Positions 31,918-40,728 of a stretch of 64,000 nucleotides of DNA are shown here, one piece after another. Below the pieces are notes generated by a model that saw only the letters and a list, made by a program, of their open reading frames with translations, made no database searches and was not told where the DNA came from. Location: NCBI RefSeq assembly GCF_001542815.1, contig NZ_CP006992.1, forward strand, positions 1,369,501-1,433,500, written 5' to 3'. Source of the DNA: Methylobacterium sp. AMS5 (GTDB lineage: Bacteria; Pseudomonadota; Alphaproteobacteria; Rhizobiales; Beijerinckiaceae). How positions within the stretch are numbered: the first letter of the stretch is position 1; each line of letters opens with the position of its first letter. Made by a program: the position numbers and the translations under genes.

Positions 31918-33209
31918 CTCACGTCGTCCTGAAACACGGGGTCCAGCGCCGGAAGCCCGGCGGCTGCGGCCTTCCTTATCCGGTCCAGCGCCACCTCGAA
32001 AGCGAGACGCGTTGCCGGCTCGGCGGAGGGGGGCCCGGCGAGCACCACGTCGTAGGCGCCGTCGCGGCCCACCAGGGTCAGATCCGCGGGGCCCGGATGG
32101 GCGCAGCCCTTGGCGCAGCCCGAGACATGAGCGGTGAGGCCGGCCAGCGGCGCCAGCGCCTGCGCCAGCCGGGCGGCGTGGTCGGGCACCGGGGTCGTGC
32201 CGGAGCGGCAGGCCGGCGCACCGGGACAGGCGGCGACCCGGCGGCGCGGATCGTCCGGCGTCACGATGAAGCCGGCCCGCGCCAATTCGGCCTGGAGGAC
32301 GGCGGCGCGGCGCGCGGGAACGAGGAGGGCGAGGCCGCGCTCCGCGCTCAGCCGCACGTCCTGCGCCCCGGCCAGCGCGGCGACCTGTTCCAGCCGATCC
32401 GCGGTGCAGCGGCCGAACGGCGCCTGGACGAGGAGCGCCGCTCTGTCCGCGGTCAGGGCGGCGAGTCCCGGCGCGGCCGGAGCAGGAGCCGGCGCGAGCG
32501 GCGTCGGCTCGAACGGGAAGAAGCCGGCCACCGCTGCAATCACGGCCCGTCCGTGGGCGTCGAGGTCGCGCATCCGGCGTCCGCCGATCTCGGCGAAGGC
32601 GGCGAGCGCAAGGCCGATGGCGCCCGCCGCCTGTTGCTCGGGCAGCACGCCGCAGCGCAGGGGACCGGTTTCGGTCGCAAGGCCGAAGGCCACCTGCCCC
32701 TGCCCCTGCCCCTGCCCTTCGGCGAACAGGAAGAAATCGGCCTCGACCGTGCCGAGGCCGTGGGCGCCGCCGCCATCGATCGCCACCAGCGTCTTGGGTG
32801 GCAGGCCCGGCACGGCGAGCCCCGCCGCCTCCACCGCGCGGGCGAGCGCCGGCACGTCGATCTGTTCCGTGGGATCGAGGCCGGCGAGCGGCGCCGTCAG
32901 GGTCAGGCGCTGCGGGCCGCCATCGTCGCGGGTGTCGCCGAGGCCGGCTTCCGCGAGGGCGCAGGCGAGCGGCGCGGCGCTCGCCTCGCTGACGCCGCGG
33001 ATCTGGAGGTTGCCGCGGGCGGTCACGTCGATATGGCCGTTGCCGTGGGCCCGCGCGCCGTCCGCCACCGCGCGCAATTGCGCCGGCGTCAGGCGCCCGA
33101 GCGGCGGGTGGACGCGGGCGAGCAGCCCGTCGCCGGTCGGCATCGGCCGGGCGAGCGAGGGGCACCAGCCGCGGCGCGCGCCCTCGGGCAGGGTGCGGCG
33201 GGCGCTCAT
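31914..33209 (-). CDS. cobG: Precorrin-3B synthase CobG
   Basis: CobG is the oxygen-dependent monooxygenase of the aerobic pathway, hydroxylating C20 of precorrin-3A. The 431-aa protein has two sulfite-reductase-like ferredoxin domains and the siroheme/4Fe-4S cysteine pattern: CPGAPAC and HVSGCAKGCAHPG in the C-terminal half. A Gly-Gln repeat (GQGQGQGQ) near residue 170, from a tandem cctgcc, is an unusual insertion. The presence of cobG tells that the organism uses the oxygen-requiring route. It overlaps cobN and cobH by 4 bases each. Confidence 0.9.
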   Translation of the reverse strand: MSARRTLPEGARRGWCPSLARPMPTGDGLLARVHPPLGRLTPAQLRAVADGARAHGNGHIDVTARGNLQIRGVSEASAAPLACALAEAGLGDTRDDGGPQRLTLTAPLAGLDPTEQIDVPALARAVEAAGLAVPGLPPKTLVAIDGGGAHGLGTVEADFFLFAEGQGQGQGQVAFGLATETGPLRCGVLPEQQAAGAIGLALAAFAEIGGRRMRDLDAHGRAVIAAVAGFFPFEPTPLAPAPAPAAPGLAALTADRAALLVQAPFGRCTADRLEQVAALAGAQDVRLSAERGLALLVPARRAAVLQAELARAGFIVTPDDPRRRVAACPGAPACRSGTTPVPDHAARLAQALAPLAGLTAHVSGCAKGCAHPGPADLTLVGRDGAYDVVLAGPPSAEPATRLAFEVALDRIRKAAAAGLPALDPVFQDDVR

Positions 33210-36200
33210 TCGGCGGCCATCATTTCGTCGGCCGGCGCCGCGTTGCGCCGGCTCTGCCACAGGCCGCGGGCGCGCAATTCGTCGAAGCGCTCGAGGATGG
33301 CGCGGGTCGCCTCCGGGTTGGCCGCCTTCAGGGCATCGAAGGTTTCCGGGTCGGCGATCCAGGCGCCGTAGAGCCGGTCGAGATCTTGGCTCGACACCGC
33401 ATCGGTCGCGGCGGCGAGCACGAACACCGCATCGATGCCTTGCGCGAATTCCTGCGCGCCGCGGTAGCCGTGGCGGAGCTGCGCCGCGATCCAGCGCGGA
33501 TGGCCGAGCCGGCCGCGGATCAGCCGGGCGATGTCCTCGCGGGCGGTGCGGGTGCGCGGCGCCTCCGGATTCGAGACGTCGAGGCTGTAGAGCGCGGGCG
33601 CCCTCCCCTCGAACGAGGCGGCGGCAAAGAATCCGCCCATGGCGTCGGCGGCGGCGTCGCCGTCGAGCAGGTCGCGCTCGGCGACGTCGAAGGCGTGGAC
33701 ATAGGCGTCCGCCGCCGCGACGCGGGCGGCGAAATCCGCGTCCGCGCCTTCCGCGTCGCCGTAGGCATGGGTGGTGGCGGCAAGGTAGGCGGCACCGAGA
33801 TCGGTCCGGCCCTCCCAAGCGCCGTCGAGGGCGGTCTCGGCCGTCCCCGCGCCGTAGCGGCCGGGCGCGGCGCCGTAGATGCGGGCGGCGGACTCGCCCC
33901 GGCGACGGGCGGCGGCGAGCGGGTTCTCCTCGTCCTCCTCCTCGCGGGCGGCGACGGCCCGGGCGGCGCGGTCGAGCAGCGCCAGGGTCTCGGGAAAGGT
34001 GTCGCGGAACGCGCCGGAGACGCGGCAGGTCACGTCGATGCGCGGCCGGTCGAGGAGGGCCAGCGGCAGCACCTCGAAGCCGGTGACGCGGGTCGAGGCA
34101 TGGTCCCAGACCGGGCGCACGCCCATCAGGGCGAGCGCATGCGCCACGTCCTCGCCGCCGGTGCGGAGCGTCGGCGAGGCCCAGAGATCCATGACGATGC
34201 GGGCCGGGTACTCGCCCTCGTCCTGAAGGTAGCGGCGCACCACCGCATCCGCGGCCTTGCTGCCGAGCATCGTCGCGGCGCGCGTCGGCAGGGCGCGCGG
34301 GTCGAGGGTCGTCAGGTTGCGGCCGGTGGGCATCACGTCCTGGCGCCCGCGCGAGGGCGAGCCGGCCGGGCCCGGCGCGACGAAGCGGCCGTCGAGCGCC
34401 GCGGCGAGCGCGGCGCGCTCCGCCTCGGCGCTGATGCGAACCGGCTCGGTGGCCTCGGCGGGCGCGCGGCCGAACACGTGCAGGCCATCGCGAAACGGGG
34501 TCTCGCCGAGGTCGCACAGATGCGCGTCGAGCGCGGTCAGCGCGTCGGCCATCGGCGTGTCGCCATCGACGCCCGCGCCTTCGAGCAGGCCGGCGGAGGC
34601 CGCCTCGTCAAGGATCGCCGTGGCGATCAGCCCGGCCCGGCGCGGATCGAGCACGCTCGCGGCGGAGTATTCCTCGACCAGTTCGCGCAGCGCCGCGGCC
34701 TCGGGGGTGAGCCCGGCCGCCTCGACGGTGGGAGTGAGGTGGCCCAGCGCAATCCCGCCGAGCCGGCGCTTGAGCGGCGCGGCCTCGCCGGGATCGTCGA
34801 CGATGAAGGGATAGACCACCGGCAGCGCCCCGACGGCCAGGGCCGGCCAACAATCCGGCGACAGCGCCACCGCCTTGCCGGGCAGCCACTCGGTGGTGCC
34901 GTGGGTGCCGAGATGGATCAGCGCGTCGAATGCTCTCCGAACGCCGAGGTAGAAGGCGAGGTAGGCGTGGGTCGGCGGCTCGTCGGGGTCATGGTAGCCG
35001 GCCTTGCGATCGGTGCTCCGGCCGCGGTCGGGCTGTAGGAACAGGGTGAGGCCGGCCTCAGACTCACGCGACGGGTCGCCGAAGCCCTGTCCCTGGGCGC
35101 GGGGCGAGGGGGTCCGAGTTGCGGCCGCGCGCACCATCCGGAACCGGAACGCCCCGTCGCGGCAGGCCGGATCGTCCTTCGGCGCGCCCCAGCGCTCCGC
35201 CAGTTCCGCCCGGCGCTCTTCCGGCAATCCCCCGAACCACGCCGCGTACTCGGCCAGCGATACCGAAAAGCCCGGTTCGCCCTCCGTCAGTGCCGCCATC
35301 AGCGTGCCCGCCTCCGGCAGGTCGCCCGCGGCGAACCCCGCCGCCGCGAGGTCGGCGGCGATGGCGCGGGCGCTTTCCGGCGTGTCGAGGCCGACCGCGT
35401 AGCCGGCGCGGCCGCCGCGGGCGGGATAATCGGAGAGCACCATCGCCAGCCGGCGCTGCTCGCGCGGCGTTCGACGCAGGCGGATCCAGGCGGCGGCGCG
35501 CTCGGCGAGCGCGGCGATGCCGGCGGGATCGGGCACCGCGCGGCGCTCCGAAAAGCCCTCGACCGCCGCGGCCTCCTCCTTGAACGAGATCGGGAAGCCC
35601 GAGAGCCGCCCGTCGAATTCCGGCAAAGCCACCTGCATGGCGAGGTCGGACGCGTTCATGCCCCGGCCCGAGGCGGCCCAGGCGTCGCGGGGCGCGCCGA
35701 TCGTGTAGGCCTGGATCACCGGACAATCGGCGGCATCGAGCACGAAACCGGCATCGTCGCGGGCGGAGAAGGCGGTGGCGGCGAGCACGATGTCCGGGCC
35801 GCGCAGGGCCAGCGCCGCGCGCAAGGTCGCCACGGCCTCCGGATCCTTCAGGCTCGACAGCGCGAGCGTGACGCTGCCGATGCCGCGCTCGGTCAGCGCG
35901 GCGGCAAGCTGCACGGCCGGCGCCGTCTCGCCGGAGAGCACCGCCGAGCGGTAGACCAGCAGCAGCGCCAGCGGGCCCGGCCCGGCGGCCCGCATCGCCC
36001 TCTCAAGCGCGACGGGCCCGCAGCCGGGGCACCACGCGAAGCCCCGCGGCAGCGCCTTCGGCGGCGCGGGTTCGAAAGCGGCGCCGGCCTCCGCCGCGAG
36101 GCTGCGCAGCAGGTTCTTCAGGTTCTCCGGGCCGCCCGCGCGAAAATAGGCATCGAGGCGGATGCAGGTCTCGGGCGGCAGAGTCGAGAAGGCGTCGAGG

Positions 36201-36565
36201 CGCGGATCCGGCCGGTCGTCACCGGGCAAAACCGCAAGTTTGACCCCCTGCGCCCGTGCCGTCGCGGCGGCCCGCTCGATGCCGTAGCGCCAATAGTCGA
36301 GCCCGCCGAGGCAGCGGATCACGCAGATCCTGGCGCGGGCGATCACCGCATCGACGTAGAGATCGACCGACATCGGGTGGCGCAGTTGCGCCATCTTGGC
36401 GAGCCGCAGCGAGGGCAGCCCGGGCTCGTCCGCGTGGGCCCGGGCGACGGCCGCGAGGTCCGTATCGGTAAATGACAGAAAGACGATGTCGCCCGGGCTC
36501 TGGCCGAGATCGACCGCCGCCTCGCCCTCGTCGAGGGAGACCGTATCGAGGCGGATCAGGTGCAT
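33206..36565 (-). CDS. cobN: Aerobic cobaltochelatase subunit CobN
   Basis: CobN is the large chelatase subunit that inserts Co2+ into hydrogenobyrinic acid a,c-diamide with the CobS and CobT ATPases, which are not in this window. The 1119-aa protein contains CobN blocks such as HLIRLDTVSLDEGEAAVDLG at the start, LIHLGTHGTTEWLPGKAVAL, VVYPFIVDDPGEAAPLKRR and RQDVMPTGRNLTTLDPRALP. It is somewhat shorter than the roughly 1250-1275 aa of characterised CobN, but both ends look intact, so the difference is internal. ATG 36565 has GAT-rich sequence and no strong ribosome site. It follows the lipoprotein gene by 13 bases. Confidence 0.93.
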   Translation of the reverse strand: MHLIRLDTVSLDEGEAAVDLGQSPGDIVFLSFTDTDLAAVARAHADEPGLPSLRLAKMAQLRHPMSVDLYVDAVIARARICVIRCLGGLDYWRYGIERAAATARAQGVKLAVLPGDDRPDPRLDAFSTLPPETCIRLDAYFRAGGPENLKNLLRSLAAEAGAAFEPAPPKALPRGFAWCPGCGPVALERAMRAAGPGPLALLLVYRSAVLSGETAPAVQLAAALTERGIGSVTLALSSLKDPEAVATLRAALALRGPDIVLAATAFSARDDAGFVLDAADCPVIQAYTIGAPRDAWAASGRGMNASDLAMQVALPEFDGRLSGFPISFKEEAAAVEGFSERRAVPDPAGIAALAERAAAWIRLRRTPREQRRLAMVLSDYPARGGRAGYAVGLDTPESARAIAADLAAAGFAAGDLPEAGTLMAALTEGEPGFSVSLAEYAAWFGGLPEERRAELAERWGAPKDDPACRDGAFRFRMVRAAATRTPSPRAQGQGFGDPSRESEAGLTLFLQPDRGRSTDRKAGYHDPDEPPTHAYLAFYLGVRRAFDALIHLGTHGTTEWLPGKAVALSPDCWPALAVGALPVVYPFIVDDPGEAAPLKRRLGGIALGHLTPTVEAAGLTPEAAALRELVEEYSAASVLDPRRAGLIATAILDEAASAGLLEGAGVDGDTPMADALTALDAHLCDLGETPFRDGLHVFGRAPAEATEPVRISAEAERAALAAALDGRFVAPGPAGSPSRGRQDVMPTGRNLTTLDPRALPTRAATMLGSKAADAVVRRYLQDEGEYPARIVMDLWASPTLRTGGEDVAHALALMGVRPVWDHASTRVTGFEVLPLALLDRPRIDVTCRVSGAFRDTFPETLALLDRAARAVAAREEEDEENPLAAARRRGESAARIYGAAPGRYGAGTAETALDGAWEGRTDLGAAYLAATTHAYGDAEGADADFAARVAAADAYVHAFDVAERDLLDGDAAADAMGGFFAAASFEGRAPALYSLDVSNPEAPRTRTAREDIARLIRGRLGHPRWIAAQLRHGYRGAQEFAQGIDAVFVLAAATDAVSSQDLDRLYGAWIADPETFDALKAANPEATRAILERFDELRARGLWQSRRNAAPADEMMAAE

Positions 36566-36578
36566 GGCGCGGGCGCCC

Positions 36579-37475
36579 TCACGGCTCCGATTGGACGCGC
36601 GCCGGATGGGCCCGCTTGCGCCGGATGCGCCAGACCAGCCGGAGGAGCAAGGCGGCAAAAAGGACGATCGGCAGCCAGGGCAGGCTCGCGACGGTGAAGC
36701 GGAGGGCCGAGGCCGCGCTCTCACCGAGGATCGGGCCGCTGCGGGCCCAGACCTCCTGCACCGGGGCGAAGGCGCCGGCCCGCGCCCGGCTGGTGCGGAA
36801 ATCGACCGTGACGATCTCGGTGTCCACGCGCTCGTCGAGGCCGCGGCGCGTCCCTTCCGCCTCCTCGATCTGGCTCTGGACCTGCGCCAGTTCCCCCGCG
36901 ATCTTGATCAGATCCTCGGCCCGGTTGTCCGGCTTCTCGGCGAGCGCGGTCAGGCGGGTGCGGTAATCGTTGAGCTGGGCCAGCCGCCGGCCGGTATCGG
37001 CGATGGAGGCCGTCAGATCCTCGGCGCGGGTCGCCTGCTCGATCAGCACGACATCGCCCGCCGCCTCGCCCGGCAGGGGCGCGGTGACGGAGGCGACGTA
37101 AGGAGCGACCGCGGCATGCGGCAGCCGCACCTGAACCTGCGCCTGCGGCTGGCGCGTGCCGCCGCCGTCGCGGATCGAGGAACTCAACAGCGTGCAGGTC
37201 GCGGCCGCGTCGAGGCAGCGGTCGCGGGCGGCGGCGAAGTGCGGCGCCACCCGGTCCGGCCCGAGGCCGACGGTGAGATCGTGGCGGTAGGCGAGCTTGG
37301 CCGTGCTCCCCTCGCGCGCGGCGGGGACGAAGGGCGCGGGCGCAGGAGCCTGGGCCATCCGCATCGCCCCGTCCGCCTCATGCCGGCTGTCGGAACAGCC
37401 GGCGAGAAGGGCGAGGACGGGGGCCGCGAGCCAAAGCCCGCGCGGCAGCCGGCCTGCGGCTTCGCCCCGGCTCAT
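36579..37475 (-). CDS. DUF4349 lipoprotein inside the cobalamin operon
   Basis: The 298-aa protein has a lipoprotein signal (WLAAPVLALLAGC, lipidated Cys about 27), a DUF4349 domain with coiled coil (TGRRLAQLNDYRTRLTALAE, DLIKIAGELAQVQSQIEEAE), and one C-terminal membrane helix (LPWLPIVLFAALLLRLVW, about 264-282) with a basic end. Residues 80-170 form a periplasmic fold. The ATG overlaps the cobW stop as ATGA and cobN begins 13 bases later, so it is a full member of the operon. The family has no known role in B12 chemistry; membrane or metal-related assembly would be a guess. Confidence 0.8.
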   Translation of the reverse strand: MSRGEAAGRLPRGLWLAAPVLALLAGCSDSRHEADGAMRMAQAPAPAPFVPAAREGSTAKLAYRHDLTVGLGPDRVAPHFAAARDRCLDAAATCTLLSSSIRDGGGTRQPQAQVQVRLPHAAVAPYVASVTAPLPGEAAGDVVLIEQATRAEDLTASIADTGRRLAQLNDYRTRLTALAEKPDNRAEDLIKIAGELAQVQSQIEEAEGTRRGLDERVDTEIVTVDFRTSRARAGAFAPVQEVWARSGPILGESAASALRFTVASLPWLPIVLFAALLLRLVWRIRRKRAHPARVQSEP

Positions 37476-38506
37476 CCGCGCAGGGCGGCGGCGACCGCGT
37501 CCTGATCGAAGCCCTTCAGGCCGATGACGACGAGGCGTCCGTCGCGGGGCTCCGCGCCCTTCCACGGGCGGTCGTAATGGGAGGCGACGCGCCGGCCGAC
37601 ACCCTGCACCACGAGGCGCATCGGCTTGCCCTTCACTTCGGCAAAGCCCTTGATGCGCAACACGCCCTCGGTCTCGGCCGCCTTCTCCACGCGGGCGGAA
37701 AGATCTTCCGGGCTGCCGGCGATGCCGACGGGGATCGCGACCGATTCGAAATCGTCGTGGTCGTGATCCTCGCCCTCGCCGTGATGCGAGGGGCGCGCGT
37801 CGAGGTCGTCTTCCGCCCCCGCACCGATGCCGAGCAGCACAAGCGGGTCGAGGCGGCCGTGCTCGGTCTCGACGATCTCGACGGCGCGCGGCAGGTGCGC
37901 CTGGATGTCGGCGCGGACCTTATCGCGGCCCGCCGCGTCGAGGAGGTCCGCCTTGTTGAGCACCACGAGGTCGGCGCAGAGGATCTGGTCCTCGAACACC
38001 TCCTCCAGCGGATTGTCGTGATCGACCGATTGATCCGCCGCGCGCTGGTTGGCGAGGGCGTCGGGGTCTTCGGCGAACATCCCCGCGGCGACCGCCGGGC
38101 CGTCCACCACGGCGACCACGCCGTCCACGGTGACCCGCGAGCGGATCGCCGGCCACTGGAAGGCCTGGACCAGGGGCTTGGGCAGGGCGAGGCCGGAGGT
38201 CTCGATCAGGATGTGCTCCGGCGGCTCGGGCCGGTCGAGCAGCTTGGTCAGCGCCGGCACGAAATCGTCGGCCACGGTGCAGCAGATGCAGCCGTTGGGC
38301 AGCTCCACCACCGAATCCTCGTTGCAGCCCTCGATGCCGCAGGCGGCGAGGAACGAGCCGTCGAAGCCGAGATCGCCGAACTCGTTGACGATGATGGCGA
38401 GCCGGCGCCCGCGGGCGTTCTCGACGGTGTGGCGCACGAGCGTCGTCTTGCCGGCGCCGAGGAAGCCGGTGACGATGGTGCAGGGAATTTTTTCGACGAG
38501 GCTCAT
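37472..38506 (-). CDS. cobW: Cobalamin-associated GTPase/metallochaperone CobW
   Basis: CobW is a G3E GTPase that supplies cobalt to the chelatase. The 344-aa protein has Walker A (IVTGFLGAGKTTLVRHTV), the metal-site motif NGCICCTVADDF, the NKAD guanine motif in VVLNKADLLDA, and a metal-binding His/Asp run SHHGEGEDHDHDDFE near residue 245. ATG 38506 overlaps the DUF1636 stop by 4 bases, and it is followed by the DUF4349 gene. Position directly upstream of cobN is typical. Confidence 0.95.
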   Translation of the reverse strand: MSLVEKIPCTIVTGFLGAGKTTLVRHTVENARGRRLAIIVNEFGDLGFDGSFLAACGIEGCNEDSVVELPNGCICCTVADDFVPALTKLLDRPEPPEHILIETSGLALPKPLVQAFQWPAIRSRVTVDGVVAVVDGPAVAAGMFAEDPDALANQRAADQSVDHDNPLEEVFEDQILCADLVVLNKADLLDAAGRDKVRADIQAHLPRAVEIVETEHGRLDPLVLLGIGAGAEDDLDARPSHHGEGEDHDHDDFESVAIPVGIAGSPEDLSARVEKAAETEGVLRIKGFAEVKGKPMRLVVQGVGRRVASHYDRPWKGAEPRDGRLVVIGLKGFDQDAVAAALRG

Positions 38507-38910
38507 GATGGGGTCTCCCCTCGGGCCGCCTTGAGCGGCGGGATGCGGGCGACGACGCCCTTGCGAAACGCCTCCGGCCGTTCGCGCCAGGGCACGACGC
38601 CGTCGGGGGTCTCGAGGTAGCGACGCAGACCCGCCAGGATGGTGCGGGCGGAAGCTTCGGGGTCTTCGAGCGCGTCGAAGTCGCCGTAGACGTAGGTCCA
38701 GCGGTCGGGCGAGACGACCGCGACGGTGCAGGGCCGCTTGCAGACCGAGAGGCACTCGGCGCCCTCGATCGTCAGGCCCGGCACGGGCTCGCGCCCGACT
38801 TCCGCCAGCAGCGCGGCGAGGAGCTTGGCCCCGGCGCGCGGCTCGGAGACATCGCCCGCCGCGCGGCAGGTGGTGCAGACCGACAGGATGGCGGTATCGG
38901 GATCAGGCAT
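38503..38910 (-). CDS. DUF1636 ferredoxin-like metal-binding protein
   Basis: The 135-aa protein has two cysteine clusters, CTTC near residue 12 and CLSVCKRPC near 55, the pattern of a thioredoxin-fold 2Fe-2S ferredoxin (DUF1636). Members are encoded beside CobW in many cobalamin operons and may help with cobalt or redox chemistry; the reaction is unknown. ATG 38910 overlaps the end of cbtA by 8 bases and its stop overlaps cobW, so translation is coupled on both sides. Confidence 0.85.
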   Translation of the reverse strand: MPDPDTAILSVCTTCRAAGDVSEPRAGAKLLAALLAEVGREPVPGLTIEGAECLSVCKRPCTVAVVSPDRWTYVYGDFDALEDPEASARTILAGLRRYLETPDGVVPWRERPEAFRKGVVARIPPLKAARGETPS

Positions 38911-39676
38911 TCGCACGGGCACCCGCCTCGCGGCCGAACAGGCCCCAGGCCCAGCCATAGGCGAGCCCGATCACCGCCCAGAACACGAAGCCGATGGCCA
39001 GCGAGCGCGCGGCGAACTGCGCGGCCGTGGCCGGCGGCACCTGCGAGGAGACGGTGTCGATCGATTGCGGCGCGCCCGCGAGATGCGGCGCGACGATGAG
39101 AACGAGGCCACCGAGGATCGTCAGCGGCACCCGCCGCACGGCGATCAGGTAGAGGCCGAGCCCGGTCGCCACCACCGTCATGAGCCACCACGACTGGCGC
39201 AGCACGAGCGGCGCCGCGCCCATGCCGGGCAGTTCCGGCGGCAGGCCGATGGCGGGGGCCAGCGCCACCGCGAGGAAGCCGGCGATGCCGACGACGAGTC
39301 CGCCCTGGGGGGTCGGCTCACGGCGGAGAGCCAGCATCACCGCCGCGAGCAGCAGCGCGTAGCCGACGCCGCCGACCAGCGTGGCGAGACCGGTGAAGGC
39401 CATGCGCTGCAGGCCCGGCGCGGGCTGCCATTCGTCGGCCGTGCCGTGGTCGTGCCCGCCCTCGCCGTGGCTGTGCTGGGATGGCGCATGCGCCGGCACG
39501 ATCAGGGCGGCGAAGGGGGAATCGGGGGACGGCGCGAGGGCGGCATGCGCGCCCTCGCCTTCATAGGTCTCCGCCTGAAGGATCAGCGGGGAGGTCAGCG
39601 TGAGCTGCAGGCCCGTCGCGACGACGGACGCGAGGAAGCCGGCGACAAGCGCCGCCGACAGCAACCGGATGATCAT
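38903..39676 (-). CDS. cbtA: Cobalt transporter subunit CbtA
   Basis: CbtA is the larger subunit of a B12-regulated cobalt uptake system predicted from riboswitch-linked gene order. The 257-aa protein has about five or six membrane helices (for example ALVAGFLASVVATGLQL, FTGLATLVGGVGYALLLAAV) and a histidine-rich loop (HAPSQHSHGEGGHDHG, about 62-78) that could bind Co2+. It follows cbtB after 30 bases and ends inside the start of the DUF1636 gene. The riboswitch upstream of cbtB should repress it when B12 is plentiful. Confidence 0.92.
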   Translation of the reverse strand: MIIRLLSAALVAGFLASVVATGLQLTLTSPLILQAETYEGEGAHAALAPSPDSPFAALIVPAHAPSQHSHGEGGHDHGTADEWQPAPGLQRMAFTGLATLVGGVGYALLLAAVMLALRREPTPQGGLVVGIAGFLAVALAPAIGLPPELPGMGAAPLVLRQSWWLMTVVATGLGLYLIAVRRVPLTILGGLVLIVAPHLAGAPQSIDTVSSQVPPATAAQFAARSLAIGFVFWAVIGLAYGWAWGLFGREAGARANA

Positions 39677-39706
39677 GGAACTGCTTGAAGCCGCAGGATG
39701 CGCGGA

Positions 39707-39886
39707 TCAGTGGCAGGGGAAGTTCTGCGCGTGGCGGAAATCGTGCGCCGCATTGTGCAGCACCGAGGCCGGGGCGAAGCCCGCCACGAAGACGAGACCG
39801 AGGCCGAGGAAGGCGGCGACGAGAAGCGCACGGGCGCCCTCGGCGGAACGGGTGGCGGCCTGGGTCTGAAGGGTCGCAGTCGTCAT
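39707..39886 (-). CDS. cbtB: Cobalt transporter subunit CbtB
   Basis: The 59-aa protein has one membrane helix (ALLVAAFLGLGLVFVAGFAP) and the CbtB C-terminal histidine motif HNAAHDFRHAQNFPCH, the presumed cobalt ligand site. It is the first gene of the cobalamin operon. A cobalamin riboswitch lies about 55 bases upstream, and a GC-rich stem in the gap could cover the ribosome site, so control is probably at translation or early termination. Confidence 0.92.
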   Translation of the reverse strand: MTTATLQTQAATRSAEGARALLVAAFLGLGLVFVAGFAPASVLHNAAHDFRHAQNFPCH

Positions 39887-39939
39887 CGGGTCACGGGCTC
39901 CGGCCGCCCCACCGGCGGCGTTCGAGAACAAAACTTCGC

Positions 39940-40115
39940 CGGACGGCAGGTCTCCTGGCTCGCGGCTGGTATCGTGCCTGCCGCCTTCCCGGATCACCCG
40001 GTGGCTCGTGGCAGGAACTCGCCGCTTACAGTTGCGGGGGCAGCCGCGGAATCGAGGTTTTTGAACAACCCTCTCACCGCATTCCCTTTTCACCCCGTTT
40101 CCGGGGCACCGTCAC
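39940..40115 (-). promoter_or_regulatory. Cobalamin (AdoCbl) riboswitch
   Basis: On the minus strand the sequence starts with CGGTGCCCC and GGGGTGAAAAGGGAATGCGG, continues with the conserved CCCCCGCAACTGTAAGCGG core, and ends with the B12 box GCCAGGAGACCTGCC (39945-39959). This order is the classic AdoCbl aptamer. It controls the cbtB-to-cobJ operon beginning 54 bases downstream. The rest of the 308-base gap between cbtB and cobP holds only the start region of the divergent gene. Confidence 0.95.
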
Positions 40116-40194
40116 CCGCCGCTTGTAACGCGGAGTCGGGGCGCATGCAAAGCGCCATTGCGTGAACGGACGCGCCCGGTGCAAACCGGCCGGC

Positions 40195-40728
40195 ATGACG
40201 GAGGCTGCACCCGACCGGATGACCCTGGTGCTCGGCGGCGCGCGCTCGGGCAAGAGCGCCTATGCCGAGCGGCTGATCGAGGCCTGTCCCGCGCCCTGGC
40301 TCTACATCGCCACGGCGCAGGCCTGGGACGAGGAGATGCGCGTCCGCATCCACGAGCACCGGGCGCGTCGCTCCGGCTCCTGGCACACCCTCGACGTGCC
40401 GACGGCCCTGCCGGAGGCGGTGGCCGCCGCGACCGGGCCGGTACTGGTCGATTGCCTGACGCTCTGGCTCACCAACCTGCTGCTGGCCGAGGCCGATCTC
40501 GATGCGGCGACCGAGGCCCTGGCACGGGCCTGCGCCGCGGTGCCGGGCCCGCTGGTGCTCGTGGCCAACGAAGTCGGCCTCGGCATCGTGCCGGACAACG
40601 CGCTCGCCCGCCGCTTCCGCGATGCGGCCGGGCGGCTGCACCAGCGGCTCGCACGCGAGGCCGACCGGGTCGTGCTCACCGTCGCCGGGCTGCCGCTGAC
40701 GGTCAAACCCTCACGTGAGAATCCTTGA
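40195..40728 (+). CDS. cobP: Adenosylcobinamide kinase / adenosylcobinamide-phosphate guanylyltransferase CobP
   Basis: CobP (CobU in enterics) phosphorylates adenosylcobinamide and adds GMP, leading to AdoCbi-GDP. The 177-aa protein has Walker A LVLGGARSGKSAYAERL, the kinase-site histidine HEHRARRSGSWHTLD, Walker B VLVDCLTLWLTN and the VANEVGLGIVPD block. ATG 40195 is chosen for the family-like start, though the ribosome site is weak and a GTG at 40162 is possible. It reads divergently from the riboswitch operon and is coupled to cobO (TGATG). Confidence 0.93.
   Translation: MTEAAPDRMTLVLGGARSGKSAYAERLIEACPAPWLYIATAQAWDEEMRVRIHEHRARRSGSWHTLDVPTALPEAVAAATGPVLVDCLTLWLTNLLLAEADLDAATEALARACAAVPGPLVLVANEVGLGIVPDNALARRFRDAAGRLHQRLAREADRVVLTVAGLPLTVKPSRENP

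Noticed and set aside
32690..32725. cctgcccctgcccctgccc repeat in cobG considered as a recoding or unstable site
   Set aside because: It is a simple in-frame Gly-Gln repeat; the frame continues normally on both sides.
40712..40721. CACGTG-centred palindrome near the end of cobP, considered as a second parS
   Set aside because: Only CTCACGTGAG is symmetric; the outer bases do not match the parS consensus and it is inside a coding sequence.
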